The translations under genes and the position numbers were made by a program. This document shows, piece by piece, positions 36,836 to 48,249 of a stretch of 64,000 nt of DNA (position 1 is the stretch's first letter; each line of letters begins with the position of its first letter). Source of the DNA: Dermanyssus gallinae (taxonomy: Eukaryota > Arthropoda > Arachnida > Mesostigmata > Dermanyssidae); NCBI GenBank assembly GCA_003439945.1, contig QVRM01005375.1, positions 248,001-312,000 of the forward strand. Reading direction: 5' to 3'. The notes beneath the pieces are model-generated. The model did no database searches, was not told the DNA's origin, and saw nothing but the letters and a program-made list of their open reading frames with translations.

Positions 36836-36838
<3 letters not shown>
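35871..36838. other. intergenic, no gene recognised
   Basis: No domain or repeat recognised. Confidence 0.4.

Positions 36839-36873
<35 letters not shown>
36839..36873. repeat. (TA)n tract at the left end of Tc1-like element B
   Basis: A TA run ending in the presumed TA target duplication at 36872-36873. Confidence 0.88.
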
Positions 36874-36876
<3 letters not shown>

Positions 36877-38370
36877 TCCCTGAAAAAATAGGGCCACCCA
36901 TTTTTGTTACATTATACGCATTTATTATAACCAATCGTGTAAAGATCACAGTAATACATGCTCACAGAGACACAACGAAGACTTCCATTGACATTTAGGG
37001 TCTCGGATTATTTTGAACCACGAAATTTCCACATCTGGCACAGCTACACGGCGAAAAAATTATAATGTCACTAGCAAGATGCATGTCTTAACGAGTGAAT
37101 TAAACAGAAGAACGACGTTTGGGCTCATTTAACAGCTCGACAGAAACAAAGGCGGACCACCTACCAGAAGTTTTTTCTTTGTTGAAAAGATAGGCTTAGG
37201 CTGGCGTCTTATGGGTGAAGAAAAGGCCCATATCAAGGCTTATAAGGACATCGGCCTCTCTAATCGCAAAATTTCCCGTCAATTGGGGAGTTGAGCCTGA
37301 GTGGTAAATAACTTTGTTAATTTAGGTAAAAAATGCGCCGTAAAAAAGAGTTCTGGGCGTCCAAATTCTATTTCGGAACGAAACAAGCTGCAATTCTGAA
37401 GAAAGCGTCGAACTCTGCGCCCTCGACGAGAGCAATTACGGTGCGGCCGACGTGCAAACGAACGTGCGAAATGTGCAAAGCTTCCTCAGGAAGACATATT
37501 AGCAAAAAAACACAAGACAAAACAACGATTGACCGCTGACCGATGAAAGCTCGTCTTGACTTCGCCTACGGTAAAATGTCATGGACCACTAAGTGCCCAC
37601 GATAAAATGTCATGGACCATTGAGAATTGGTTTGTCAAACCCTGTCAAAACGTCGCTCAGGTGGCAGTTCAGTGGTGATCTGGGCTGCTGTCGGGTATTA
37701 TACAAAGTCCTCGATTGTGTTTTTAGACGGTCGTGCTTATTCGACGCGCTACGGGGATTCACTACAAGAGCAATCGGCGCATTCTAAGCTAATGGGAGGG
37801 CCAGACTTCGTTTTTACACACGATAGCGTCTCGATTCACACCGCCAGGCTGATCGGAAGCTGGTTCGACCAACGTCACATGGAAGTCCTTCGCTGGCCTG
37901 CACTCTCACCTGATCTTAATATGATACAGAATGTGTGGAGCTGGTCCGAACAATAAGTTTACACCGATAAAAAAAAACAATTTTCCAGGCTTGGGACGAG
38001 CTCTTGCAAAACGTCATTCAAAATTTGTTTAAAACTATACCAAACCGCACTTTTGAGGTTATCCGACTTAATGGGAAGTTCACTGAGTATTAAGTATAGT
38101 TGCTAAATGCCGTGAAATTAGCCCAAATGCCGTTAATCCGCTTAATTCCTTTGTTACAACAGGTATCTTGCTAGTGGCCTTATAATTTGTTTGGGGTGTA
38201 GCTGTGCCAAATGTCGAAATTTCGTGGTTCAAAGTAATCCGAGACTCCAAATGTCGATAGAAGTCTCCGCTGTTGTGTGAGCATGTATCCCTGTGATCTT
38301 TACACGATTGATTATAATAAATGCGTGAAATGTAAAAAAAATGGGTGGCCCTATATTTTTCCAGGGACTC
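36874..38370 (+). mobile_element. Tc1-like transposon B with long inverted repeats
   Basis: Left end AGTCCCTGAAAAAATAGGGC and right end, reversed, AGTCCCTGGAAAAATATAGGGC (first 20 bases comparable) are followed by GGCCACCCAT on both sides. Similarity continues inward for about 190 bp (blocks ATGTAATA/CACGATT/GATCACAG and the GTGGTTCAAA area). TA flanks lie at 36872-36873 and 38371-38372. The element is 1.5 kb with a decayed transposase on the + strand. Confidence 0.88.
37211..38093 (+). pseudogene. Tc1-like transposase pseudogene (element B)
   Basis: The ATG at 37211 opens EEKAHIKAYKDIGLSNRKIS, the Tc1 N-terminal helix-turn-helix, soon broken by stops near 37290. A piece around 37560-37620 holds two near-copies of the word AAAATGTCATGGACCA, an internal duplication. 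The C-terminal half (from about 37627) is open and shows WAAVGYY, a second-Asp block (FTHDSVSIHTARL) and WPALSPDLNMIQNVWSW, where the third catalytic Glu of NPIENVW has become Gln. The protein end (GKFTEY and stop at 38091-38093) is still visible. It is non-functional. Confidence 0.88.
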
Positions 38371-38372
38371 TA

Positions 38373-38805
38373 TGTGGGGATATTGCAGTGGTCAGGGCAA
38401 TTTCTGTGGAGATACACACTTAGTGCAATGTAATCTTTATGTATTAGCTTAATGGGTTCTTGGCTTTGCACATGTTTAGACTCATTGTACTCTGTTAATG
38501 CTGTGTGTGGTGAGACTACATAGGCATGCATTAAAATGAAGATCAACTCGATCGTAGTCTTGATTATTAATCGGACTGTCCAGACAAATAACTCTTAAAA
38601 ACTCTCGTCTTTTTATATTACACCAGTAGCACCATGCCACGAATCAAGATTTTTACTTAACAATACAAATGTATACCACTAACATTCTAAATGTGCAATT
38701 TTATACGAAGTTATAACCGCTTCAAAATCAAGAGTCTAAAAGCAATTTGTTAAAATAATATATTATAAATACTATAACGTACATATTTAGGCAAATAGGA
38801 ATACA
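38373..38805. other. AT-rich intergenic
   Basis: Nothing recognised. Confidence 0.4.
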
Positions 38806-39840
38806 TTATATGATATGATATGATATGATATGACGTTTATTCATTCTTAATTGTAGTTTCTCATTTGTGTTACAACTTCATATAGCCACAGGCTAGTGCG
38901 AAGCATATGTACAAGTTACAGTAAGATTTTATACATTATCACCGTAGTATCTCGTGTTATTGCAATTATTTTTCTAGAGATTGTGTACATGATTACATAA
39001 ATATGGTTTATTCAGACGCAAGTAAGGTAAGATAGTGCGTTCTAGCAGTGTTTTTGAATTGACTAAGCGATATTAGTGTCCTAATGCCACTAGGTAACTT
39101 GTTCCACAAGGTAACACCTGAATTACATAGTGCAAACCTTGATTGCGTACTTGTGGCCGGGGAGACAATAAGCAAGTGAGATGCCGAGCCTCGGGTGTTT
39201 TGGGTCCTTGCAGATTCGATAAGACCAACCAGGTTGGGATGATGGCCAAGAAGAATACGCTTTATTTCGACAACTATGGTAAATTTAATAAGATGTGGTA
39301 ACGGGAGCACCGAGAGTTCCTTATATTGTTCTATCGTTATTGAGACGCGATGTGGGAGGCCTAAGACAAGACGAAGTGCTCTTTTCTGAAGCAGATGAAG
39401 CGGAGTTATATTAGATGCATAAGAAAGACCGTACACCTCCAGACCGTATGTTAGGTGGCTCTGTACATACGCGTGGTACATTGCCGTAAGGCATTGGCGG
39501 GGAAGGATTTTGCGTGTGCGGTATATGGCGGCTACGCCACTGACAATTTTTTTTCTGACATGTTTCGCATGCGCCTGGAACGTCAGATGTTCGTCAAGAA
39601 CAATGCCCAGGAACTTCGCTTCAACTAGTATATTAAGCTTGCGGTCGCATGCAAAAGCTTCAGGATTGATTGTCGATTGGCCTCTTGGAGTTTTAAATTG
39701 AACAATTCCTGTTTTTGACCAATTAATATAGAGGCCGTTATTTTTGAACCACAGAGATAGCCTTTCAATATCCTCACGAATCATTGTTTCAACTTGTTGG
39801 GGAGAGTCGCCCACGAATAGAGCCGAATCCGTCAATATAA
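38806..39840 (-). mobile_element. 5'-truncated LINE with (TATCA)n 3' tail
   Basis: On the minus strand a reverse-transcriptase C-terminal region is followed by about 170 bases of 3' untranslated sequence and a short tandem tail, (ATATC)n read on that strand, at about 38806-38834. Non-LTR families such as CR1/L2-like ones end in short tandem repeats instead of poly(A). The 5' end is cut at or slightly before the YADD box. No target duplication was identified. Confidence 0.75.
39008..39835 (-). CDS. LINE reverse transcriptase, C-terminal part
   Basis: The 275-codon open frame starts inside the reverse-transcriptase domain: the frame begins DSALFVGDSPQQVET, the sequence that follows Tyr-Ala-Asp-Asp in these enzymes. 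A one-base difference just upstream seems to break the join with the TAT-ATT-GAC remnant of the box. It continues with LSLWFKNNGLYINWSKTG, FLGIVLDEHLTF and the thumb-like region to RTHYLTLLASE. The frame is free of stops, so the copy is fairly young, but it has lost endonuclease and most of the polymerase and cannot act alone. The initial ATG of the frame is incidental. Confidence 0.78.
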   Translation of the reverse strand: MTDSALFVGDSPQQVETMIREDIERLSLWFKNNGLYINWSKTGIVQFKTPRGQSTINPEAFACDRKLNILVEAKFLGIVLDEHLTFQAHAKHVRKKIVSGVAAIYRTRKILPRQCLTAMYHAYVQSHLTYGLEVYGLSYASNITPLHLLQKRALRLVLGLPHRVSITIEQYKELSVLPLPHLIKFTIVVEIKRILLGHHPNLVGLIESARTQNTRGSASHLLIVSPATSTQSRFALCNSGVTLWNKLPSGIRTLISLSQFKNTARTHYLTLLASE

Positions 39841-41955
39841 CAAAAATGATTGCATTATCTCATGGTATATAATTAAATTCGAAAAATCATGCCGATGCAT
39901 GTACATCTGCCTCTCTGCGCTCCAGCTATAACATATATTATGTAGCAGCTTCACTGCTTAAATAGACAATTCATAAATGTTTTATTGCCTAACTAAAACA
40001 AACACATTCTGTTAAGGTAGCATGCGTCTCTAACGTTGCTTTAAAAGAGTGTTGAATAAGTCTCCCATTAGTGATTACGTGTTTAGCAAATTAGATATGT
40101 CTGGGAACGCTACAATATTCAAACAATTGTAAATATGTCTTCTCGATATACAAATATTATTACGTTGAAAATGCCCGCTGAGATTCCCGCCTAGGTAAGG
40201 TGATTAACGTCGCATCAGCAGGCTGTCAGCATAAGCAGACAATATGTGAATAGTATAGACCAAATATTTTAAGGTTTCAGGTAGCCTTATGAGTGACAGA
40301 CAGTGGAATGGCGTTGCAGCCATAATATTTCTAGATATAACGTGTGATATGATTTTTCTATTGCAAGAAGACCATTTGCGAGACGGTGTTGCACTATATA
40401 AATGTAGGCATTCGGCCCGTGTCTGGTGGGATACGATTGCATGAGATATGACTATGTGTTTGGTAACAGCCTGCGCCGGAGCTAGCTATAAACTTATACG
40501 ACCGTTGCTGTATTTACAGGCGTATTATTATAATCGAAAACAATTTTACTCGACAGTGGTACATCACTTTTTATGTAATAATAAACACGGCTTCTTCAAG
40601 CTAAACAACCTACTCAATGAATCAACACTGCCAACTGCCAACCTGACGTGGGAAATTGGGGTTTTAATTTTGACAGATCTTATCTTCCCTAGTTCTGGGT
40701 TCTAGTAAGTTCTAGTTTAACTTGTAGTTAAGAACCTTAATAATTACTTTTTGAAGTGCAATTAAACAATCGCAGAAACCAAATAATATATATATATGCC
40801 TAGGTGCGTTGCATAGACACATCAATAATAGCACTGCCCATTTGCCCAAAGGGTCTCTAGTGGTGGATTCACAATCGTCCTTACAACGAGTTTTTGAGTG
40901 ATATCGCAAAACTTTCAGACGATATTATGGGCAACCGACGCGAAACCATAGTTAAGCAGTCCTGAGCGCTGTCCCGCGATATTCAGCATATGCGGATCTG
41001 GACAAACGCTTGAGGAGGGCGTACCCAGGAATATTCACAACGATACGACTGCGCAAGTTCCTCATGCGACCAGTTTTTGCCCACAATTAATTCGTGCATA
41101 AAGACGTTTCTATTTATTATATTTTAAACGTTTAAAATGGATGTATGTGTCTTATTTAGGTTTCCAAGAAACCTTAACTTTAATAGAGTGTCGTTTTTCC
41201 TTTCTGTATTCGCGCATGGCTAACACTATCTTGAGTCATATCAGAGTGATGTTCGCACGCAACCTCGGCTCTCGTCGAACAAACATCGTGCACTGGGAGC
41301 TCTGCGAACTTTGGCGATTTCGATCGGCATCTGTGGAATCCTGAACCACGTGCCGTTGGTACGAAGATTATCTCCTTGCAATGAGAGTTTAAAGGAGACC
41401 GGTTGTTCGCTTATGTTCGCCCTGTGTCTACTGGCGCAGAAGTTGCCCAATGCAACCAGCGAGGCGACACCCGTCAGTGGGCCGCATTTGTCAGCTCCAA
41501 TGCCCCGTAGGAAGCATGATACGGCCAGTAGTATTCGCGTACTTCTTGACAGTGTTTGAGATGCTTCCTGGGCAAGGCTATTCGATCAAACGGATGTAAA
41601 TTCCAAGTTTTTGAAAGTATCTTGTTAAAAAAGCTGCATGTACAAATTGTTGTCCAGTGCGCCCCTCCACAGGATTTCCTTCTATATGAAAGGTAGAAAA
41701 AGCGAAAACCAAGAACACTGCTTCCTCTAAACATTACGGGATTTGACAAGAAAAGTCGACGGTGACAGCCTGCAGGGAGTGTCTGCAAGATCTAAAGCTA
41801 TTGTTGTCTCAGAAGAAATCCTTCTGCACGCAGTATTCGTAGACCTGAAGTCTGATTTCGTAGCAAACCACCGGATACCCGAAGCGAAAAAATATTACAG
41901 CAATTCTGCTGTAACTATCAGCTTAGCGTTAATGTCGATCAAGTTCTGAGCAGGA
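39841..41955. other. intergenic, no gene recognised
   Basis: ORFs of up to 104 codons lack domains. The stretch 41240-41560 has overlapping open frames on both strands without recognisable motifs. Confidence 0.4.
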
Positions 41956-42620
41956 GGGTGACCAGCCGCCTACGATCGGCTTCGACTCTGGGAATCCTTC
42001 ATAAAGTACGTGAGCCGATTCTACTAGTTGGGCGTTGATTTCATTGTCAAAGGAGCAGGATATCGCCGAATACTCTACGAAAAGTATATTGGCTAAGGAA
42101 ACGATCTTATTTCCACAGAAGTTGTCCTGAGCACTGCATTAGCCCTGCTCAACATTATGGTGACTTCAGTCGCTTGATACGGTTTACATATCATTACTCG
42201 GGTTTAGGACGACTTGACAATTCGAAAACTGGAAGATCTCGAAAATGTAAAAAACACCTTCCTTAAAAGGAGTTCTCGGGTAACCCTGCACGCGCATAAC
42301 CATCTGGCTTTTACACTATCGGGCATCCTGCCATTTATGAAGATCTAGTGTCGCGATTTTGCTTTCTCACCCCTACTTTTGGGGTGAGTTCAGGACGCGC
42401 TCTTCCAAGATGCGACCACACCTAGCGATTTCTACAATACGCAAGCAATGAAATCTCAGTCTGAAAAGTAAAAAATCAATCTGTAAGGATCCCTACAAGA
42501 GCTTCGTCATCTGGTTACGTTATATGTTGTTCATGCAAATTTTGCGTTAGTAGTAGGGTGCAGACTGCATCATGTTGATGCTGTCTGCAGATACGAGTCT
42601 CGGGCAGCCTTAGCTAACTA
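41956..42620 (+). pseudogene. LINE ORF2 3' relic
   Basis: In pieces of several frames one can read TRKLEDLENVKNTFLKR-type sequence (near 42220-42280), HAHNHLAFTLSGILPF, and later RHLVTLYVVHANFALV near 42505-42560. The last block resembles the RHVYIRY...HHLVYSN part of the C-terminal relics elsewhere. This suggests one decayed ORF2 3' half with many stops. Confidence 0.45.
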
Positions 42621-42700
42621 GTTAACTCTTGATAGTTTGCTTATAACTTCTTACCAACTTGATATACCATGAGATTATGTTATATCAAATTGGTGAAATA

Positions 42701-44203
42701 CTTACGACGACGTCCTCCGTCTGACAGGCCTGCCCAAAGGAGTGGACACAGTAGCCTATGCCGACGACCTGGCAATAGTCGTGCAGGCTAAAACTGCCGA
42801 CGAACTTGAACTAAATATGAATAAAGCTGTTTACCTAACGTCAGAGTGGATGAGCGCAGCGGGACTCAGACTTGCCCCTGAAAAGAGCGAAGCAATACTC
42901 CTCACAGGGAGAAAGAGGATCCGTCCGCTCACTATACAGCTTGACGGCGAGGATATTAAAATTGTAAAAGAAGTCCGCTATCTCGGGGTCACACTGGACA
43001 CTGCGATGAATGGCCTCAGCCACATAAAAAAGGCAACGACAAAAGCAGCCAAGGCAGTGTGTGCTATAGCCAAGATTCTGCCGAACATCCATGGCCCCCG
43101 GGCCCGCACAAGGGCACTGCTAATGACGGTCGCGGAATCAATTGCATTATTTGGAGCGCCAGTTTGGGTGAGAGCAGCTCTCAAGACGAAGAAAGCGAAA
43201 CAGATTCTACGGAGGACCCAGAGGGTGGCAGCCCTGAGGGTAATCCAGGGGTACCGCACAGTCAGCACAAATGCTGCTCTGGTGCTGGCAGGGTCGATCC
43301 CCTGGGATCTTAAGGCACTCGAAAGGAAGCGACTATGGGAATTAGGTTCCCCTACCCAAACGGAAAAAGACTGTGAGAGAAACAACACAATTAAGACATG
43401 GCAGGAGGAGTGGGACGCCATCCCCCCCGGGGGTCCTGGAGGATCCCTGCGCGTACTGCTGCCAGATATCAAGGCATGGATAGAGAGGCCTGGGGGAGAC
43501 CTCACCTATCACCTCACCCAAATCCTCACAGGACACGGAAACTTCAACTCGTATTTGTCCCGAATTGGAAAGGCTTTGTCGCCGATATGCGTATTTTGCC
43601 AAGAGGCACATGAGGACACTCCAGGTCACACACTGCTACAGTGCTCGGCCTGGGAGGCTGCGCGGTTAAGGGCAAGCAGACTCGTCCGAGTGAAATGGGC
43701 CAGGGAGGGAGACCCACACCACGAGGTCAGCGACCCACCTCGGTCCAGCTTAATAAAGTTTACAGAATACATTGTCTCCAGTGAGCAGGCCTGGAAACTG
43801 GGAGCAGCGACGGCAAAAGAAGTCCTCCATGAGAAACATGAAAAGTGCAAAGAAAGACAGGCACAACTGCGGCTTCAACCTGAAAGCATCCATGGAGAAG
43901 TGCAGCTCGAAGAAAACGGGCTTGCCGGTGTTAGACAAGTGCTGGATCCTCTGGGCGACCCCAGCCAATTGATCTGAAAGGGCGCTCGCCACTTCTCCTG
44001 ATAGTCCATAGTACTGTTTTTATGAAGATCTGGGCTATTAGAGAGTGAAGCTTAAGGGGGGAGGTGCGTTTAGTGGGTATGGGTCTCAACGGAGTAACAT
44101 CCAACCGTTGGGGTCGAGTCCCACACTGCTAGAGATAGAGACTCGTAGCGATAGTGTGTAACTGCATTTAATACCTCCTCCACAAAAAAAAAAAAAAAAA
44201 AAA
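42701..44203 (+). mobile_element. R1-like LINE, 5'-truncated, recent insertion
   Basis: The 14-bp sequence AAATTGGTGAAATA occurs at 42687-42700 and again at 44204-44217, a perfect target-site duplication. The insert begins inside the reverse-transcriptase domain and ends in a run of A (about 44184-44206, partly shared with the duplication). The coding region is fully open and the 3' untranslated region is about 205 bases. Truncation at the 5' side, poly(A) and duplication are hallmarks of target-primed reverse transcription. R1-like affinity rests on the ORF2 C-terminus. The flanks are not 28S rDNA. Confidence 0.93.
42703..43977 (+). CDS. R1-like reverse transcriptase, C-terminal part
   Basis: The frame is already open at the element's 5' break (YDDVLRLTGLPKG) and contains the catalytic box VAYADDLAIVV, then LTSEWMSAAGLRLAPEKSEA and VRYLGVTLD, typical of R1/LOA-type non-LTR polymerases. 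Counting from the GTG at 42742, which is an arbitrary anchor and not a start codon, the C-terminal zinc knuckle is C283, C286, H296 and C301 (C-X2-C-X9-H-X4-C) in CVFCQEAHEDTPGHTLLQC, preceded by LTYHLTQILTGHGNF. The frame runs 411 codons from there without stops. Endonuclease and the first reverse-transcriptase blocks are missing because of the truncation, so it is not a working enzyme. Confidence 0.9.
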   Translation, partial: YDDVLRLTGLPKGVDTVAYADDLAIVVQAKTADELELNMNKAVYLTSEWMSAAGLRLAPEKSEAILLTGRKRIRPLTIQLDGEDIKIVKEVRYLGVTLDTAMNGLSHIKKATTKAAKAVCAIAKILPNIHGPRARTRALLMTVAESIALFGAPVWVRAALKTKKAKQILRRTQRVAALRVIQGYRTVSTNAALVLAGSIPWDLKALERKRLWELGSPTQTEKDCERNNTIKTWQEEWDAIPPGGPGGSLRVLLPDIKAWIERPGGDLTYHLTQILTGHGNFNSYLSRIGKALSPICVFCQEAHEDTPGHTLLQCSAWEAARLRASRLVRVKWAREGDPHHEVSDPPRSSLIKFTEYIVSSEQAWKLGAATAKEVLHEKHEKCKERQAQLRLQPESIHGEVQLEENGLAGVRQVLDPLGDPSQLI

Positions 44204-44449
44204 AAATTGGTGAAATAAATGAAAAGAAAACGTATTGTTGCGTGATGTTTAACTTTGACTTCTGTATTGATAACTGCATCAACGAATGTGTAAGTAGTGA
44301 GTGCTCGATTAGTGCATAGTGTACGCTAGAAGACACTTTGATCGCGCCTCTGAGGAATCTGATTCCTTTTGGGCTATCCGACTGACTGTTTTCGATATGC
44401 TAGCGCCATCGCAGATCATATTAATCACGACGGAAGACGCTACAGCTTA

Positions 44450-46650
44450 GGGATTATTGGAGCCAACATGTCACTGTGGCCTGGTGACAGTGCATTTAAC
44501 TCCTACAAACGCGCCCACGGACATTAAAGGATGCTGACAACCCGGCATTAAACGTGCAAGATCGAGTAGCGACACCCAAGGTAGCCAACACAGAGACACT
44601 ACAGGAACTGCCAGTAGTCGAGAAGTTCAGGGAGTTCGTGAACAACAGCAGGCAGCATAATATTAGGAAAAAGGAAGAAGCTTTACCACATCTTAAGCCA
44701 AACATTGAATCAGGAACACTAATGGGTTTTCGTGTAACCTCCAGTGCAGCCGAAGACTAAGACAGCCCATTGCCCAGACGGAACCTGTCGGGGATGTGTA
44801 AGGACCTACATCTTAGAGTGGCAGACGCTAACACTTCGGCACAGAAGGACAGGCTCTCGGCGATCGTCAATAAGCTCGAGAAAGCACGGAAACTTATGTG
44901 TATTACGGAACTAGCCGGGTTGCAAGAACTCAGCCCCGCTGACGTTATCGAGATCAAACGCAGTCATAGATGAGTAGGTCCCGGCTCACAACAGGCAGCC
45001 CTCCCGACGAGGAAGGTGCTGCTCAAATTCAAGAGACCGCCGCCGGCTACCATAAATATTGGCTTCTGAATCCACGATAGTACAGCCACCATGTCTTGCT
45101 AGGTGTTTTAGATGTCAGCGCTTAGGTCATCAACGCACCAATCGAACTGCCACTGAGGCCACCCGACGCCAAGCTACATGTCACCGGTGCAGAAGTAGTC
45201 CATGACTTACGTACTTTTTGGTGGCCGTCTCATCGCAATAAAAACGCCGGGTGAGTTGTTTAGCCTAATCGTTACCTCCTCAGTCATCTTTAGCAAATTA
45301 TTGTCAAACAAGGAGAGTTTTGTGTACCAGACGCGGTTTAAGGTTAGAGGTAAGGCAAGCTTAGGAGCACCTGTGTCAGTGCGTAGTTCAGGTAGACTTT
45401 ATTTTTTTAGAAGGTTCAGAAATGTTTGACGCACATGCATTACAAGCGACTAGCGTGACTCGTATGTGACTCACAAACCCACTAAACGCTTATTCCTGCT
45501 CACCCCCGGCTCGGACATTACCTCGAGCATTACTTGGAAGGCGTTTTCGCGCCATCCGCCGTCATCTCCTCTGCTTCTCCTATCTTCACGCCGTGAGTGT
45601 GATTCGTCCAGAGGCACCACATCACAGTGTGATTCGTCCACATAGCAAGAACAATGACAAGTTAGAGTAGGTGCATCGAGACCTCTAGGGCCCAGCTGGT
45701 CACCACCCTCAGATCGACACGGGGCATTATCGGTCATATGGTGGAAGATGCCGCTACATGGTTGACACGCGTCTGCTCTGTAGACGCTATTATGCGCTAG
45801 AAGACGCGGCTAGAGGACACTCGCCACGTGCGTTACGGAGGTACGCAGGTGCAATCTGGTGGTCAGGATAAGGGTGCCCCGAAAAGGGCTATGGCAATCT
45901 AGCTTTCCGTAAAACGGCTCGAAGCATCCTCTCGGGTTCGTGAGGCGAGGACACGAGGGAATCCATAAAAGCTGGTGGAGCACGGACTCGAAGTAGTGCC
46001 ACACATTTACGAACTTTGGGGGTGATTGAGGTTTCTAGTGGGTGAAAGACCTACACTAGGTGCTGTCGGTTGCCAGCACCGGAAGTGCATTAACGCTTCC
46101 AAACCTTTCATGGAAAAGGTCACCTTGAGTTTCGAAATGGCATCTAACCGGCTCAGTGGAGCGGTTGATAGTAGAGTCCGACAATATATCGGCCCTCGGC
46201 AGAATACGCGCTAGGTTTAGGGAAATTCTTTTAACTTTGTCAGTGACACATGCCTCCCTTGTTCTCGTCTGGCTTGTTGGGCACATCGTCTCTGCCCTCT
46301 CGCACTACGCGATGTAGGCGTTTACCGGTCACGGACAGTTTCAGGCCTATATGCAGAAGATTGGCAAATTTGATGTGTGTGTCTTCTGCACCTTGCAAAT
46401 TTCCGACGATGTAGACCACACCGTCGCCGTCTGCCCCAGCCTTTTGACGCCTCCGCGTTCATCTAGCTACTTACTCCAGGGCGCAGATACGAAAACGATT
46501 GTTACAATAATGATGACCTCGGCTCAGGCCTGGGTACATGGTGTAACCTTCTTTGACCATATTATAAGGGAAAAGACTTGTATCGAAAAAGTCCGATGCT
46601 CACAATTTACTCCAAAGTTCTTTATTAAGTAGCCGGTAGCTAAATCACCT
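44450..46650 (+). pseudogene. R1-like LINE relic with ORF1 zinc knuckles
   Basis: A degraded element in the same orientation. Two short open pieces (44554-44760 and 44770-44973) resemble the coiled N-terminal part of a retroelement ORF1. They are followed near 45100-45200 by CFRCQRLGHQRTNRTA and CHRCR, remains of CCHC knuckles. Near 46330-46460 the ORF2 C-terminus reads GHGQFQAYMQKIG and CVFCTLQISDDVDHTVAVC, a C-X2-C-X9-H-X4-C knuckle identical in spacing to the copies at 42.7 and 2.8 kb. The middle is full of stops and much too short for a full ORF2, so a large deletion is likely. Confidence 0.65.
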
Positions 46651-47036
46651 GGTTACCACGCCCAGACTTTACCAGAGAGCTTCAGGTTTCTATTCTTCCG
46701 GCTTTCTATCTACTCGTTCACCTAAGTCAACGCTTCGTTGGCAGAACTCGTTAGGGCTGTCTCGGAACTATGAGAGCGTGATCGTTGGCGTACGCCCGCG
46801 CCTACATCCTATTCAAGATATATAGAGAGAGAAGATTACAAATCTCGAGCACCCCATCGTTACCAGGTTTCAGAGCACGGGTCCCAAAATCAAACCCCTT
46901 GGGACTTCAGCTGTAACCTCGAACTTCTTCTCGTACTTTTCCGAATTTCATACTGAGACTCTGATAGCGCTCCATTGGCTTTGGTGTCTTCGTTTAAGCG
47001 GTAGACGGGGACGTTCTCACACCATCTTCTCTAGAG
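46651..47036. other. intergenic, no gene recognised
   Basis: Nothing recognised. Confidence 0.35.
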
Positions 47037-47180
47037 TTAGTTAAATTGTGAAAGCATACAGAAAATGTTTCCCAAGCCATGTTCGCCAGACAATGTTTCC
47101 CAAGCCATGTTCGCCAGACAATGTTTCCCAAACCATGTTCGCCAGTTAAATTGTGAGAGCATACAGACAATGTTTCCCAA
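47037..47180. repeat. compound tandem repeat (28-bp unit)
   Basis: Three copies of AATGTTTCCCAARCCATGTT followed by CGCCAGAC or CGCCAGTT stand in tandem. The array is bracketed by two copies of GTTAAATTGTGARAGCATAC that lead into the same AATGTTTCCCAAG word. The larger unit therefore seems to contain the smaller one. Confidence 0.88.
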
Positions 47181-48249
47181 GCAACAACCTAGCATATGTA
47201 TACAAAATTGTTTACTACTCGCACCGTTGCCTAGCTTTAGGGCCTTCGCACGGCCGGCCAGGGGGTAGTCTCTTTGCTGGTCGGCCTCCATCTCAAACAC
47301 ATGAAGATACCATTGGCCAAAGACAACTGATTTTCTCTTTGTGGGATGTACAGTAGTGGTATTCGAGACTTTGTGAAGGAGAACTTAAAACGATTGGCTG
47401 TGCCATTATTCCAACAGGTGTACCGGATCTTCCTACCGGATACCTAAACTTTAGGCTTAATTCTGCTGCCTTCTCCTGGGAAAATGCTGTTTGCTAAGCT
47501 CGTGGGGAGTATGGATTTTGTATATGTATTACTCTATCGCCGCCAACGTGTTTTTCTGATGGCGGCCTTCACAATCAATTTATTCACTTATTTTGTTCCT
47601 GAAGATAACGTCGAATATGGCGTACAAGCGATTGGTCCCATAATTACTGGATTTAAAAAGCATGTACTGGTTTATTACAGTAAAAGACGTGTGTGAGAAC
47701 GTGGGAGCCAGGGGCTCGGTAAATGCATGGACGTAAATAAGTTACGCTTGGAGATTTGCGCGTGGCATTTCAACCCCTTGCTAGAGATGTCACCAGGTCT
47801 ACTCTCTGACATGTTGCGATGTGTTCGTCTACATATATGCGTATACCGAGGTGACATTTGTCACTGGTGTGGTTTGATTCAAGCCCGTATCCTCTCTGAA
47901 AACACTCGGAAATGAGATAATTTTACTGTAGACGCTGTCGTTTGTTCCGGCAGCTGATATTCTTCAAGAATGTTCCGTTTGTCAAGAAAAGTGAAAATTA
48001 AAAAAACGTGGTTATAAGGGCTAGACTTGAGCATCACTGCGCCTTTATAAATAACTTTACGTTCTCTAGTTGTGCAGCTGCCTTTCACCATATGCGCCAG
48101 CACGTTATCGAAAAAAAGTTTTCATAAAGCTTAGAAACAGGTAAGATTTCAGCAATATGGTTGGAATATTTGCTTAAGGCCATACCTGAGGGAAAAGGCA
48201 ACCTGCTTTTCCGTCCCCTTGGCGAGGCATTGCAAATAAAAGCTGCATC
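47181..48249. other. intergenic, no gene recognised
   Basis: No assignable feature. The end (48100-48250) probably belongs to the reverse-transcriptase relic that follows. Confidence 0.35.

Noticed and set aside
42978..43505. 175-codon minus-strand ORF
   Set aside because: Antisense shadow of the R1-like reverse transcriptase.
42687..44217. rDNA context for the R1-like element
   Set aside because: The flanks are AT-rich and show no 28S sequence.
47037..47180. CRISPR-like array
   Set aside because: Units are directly adjacent without variable spacers, and the genome is eukaryotic.
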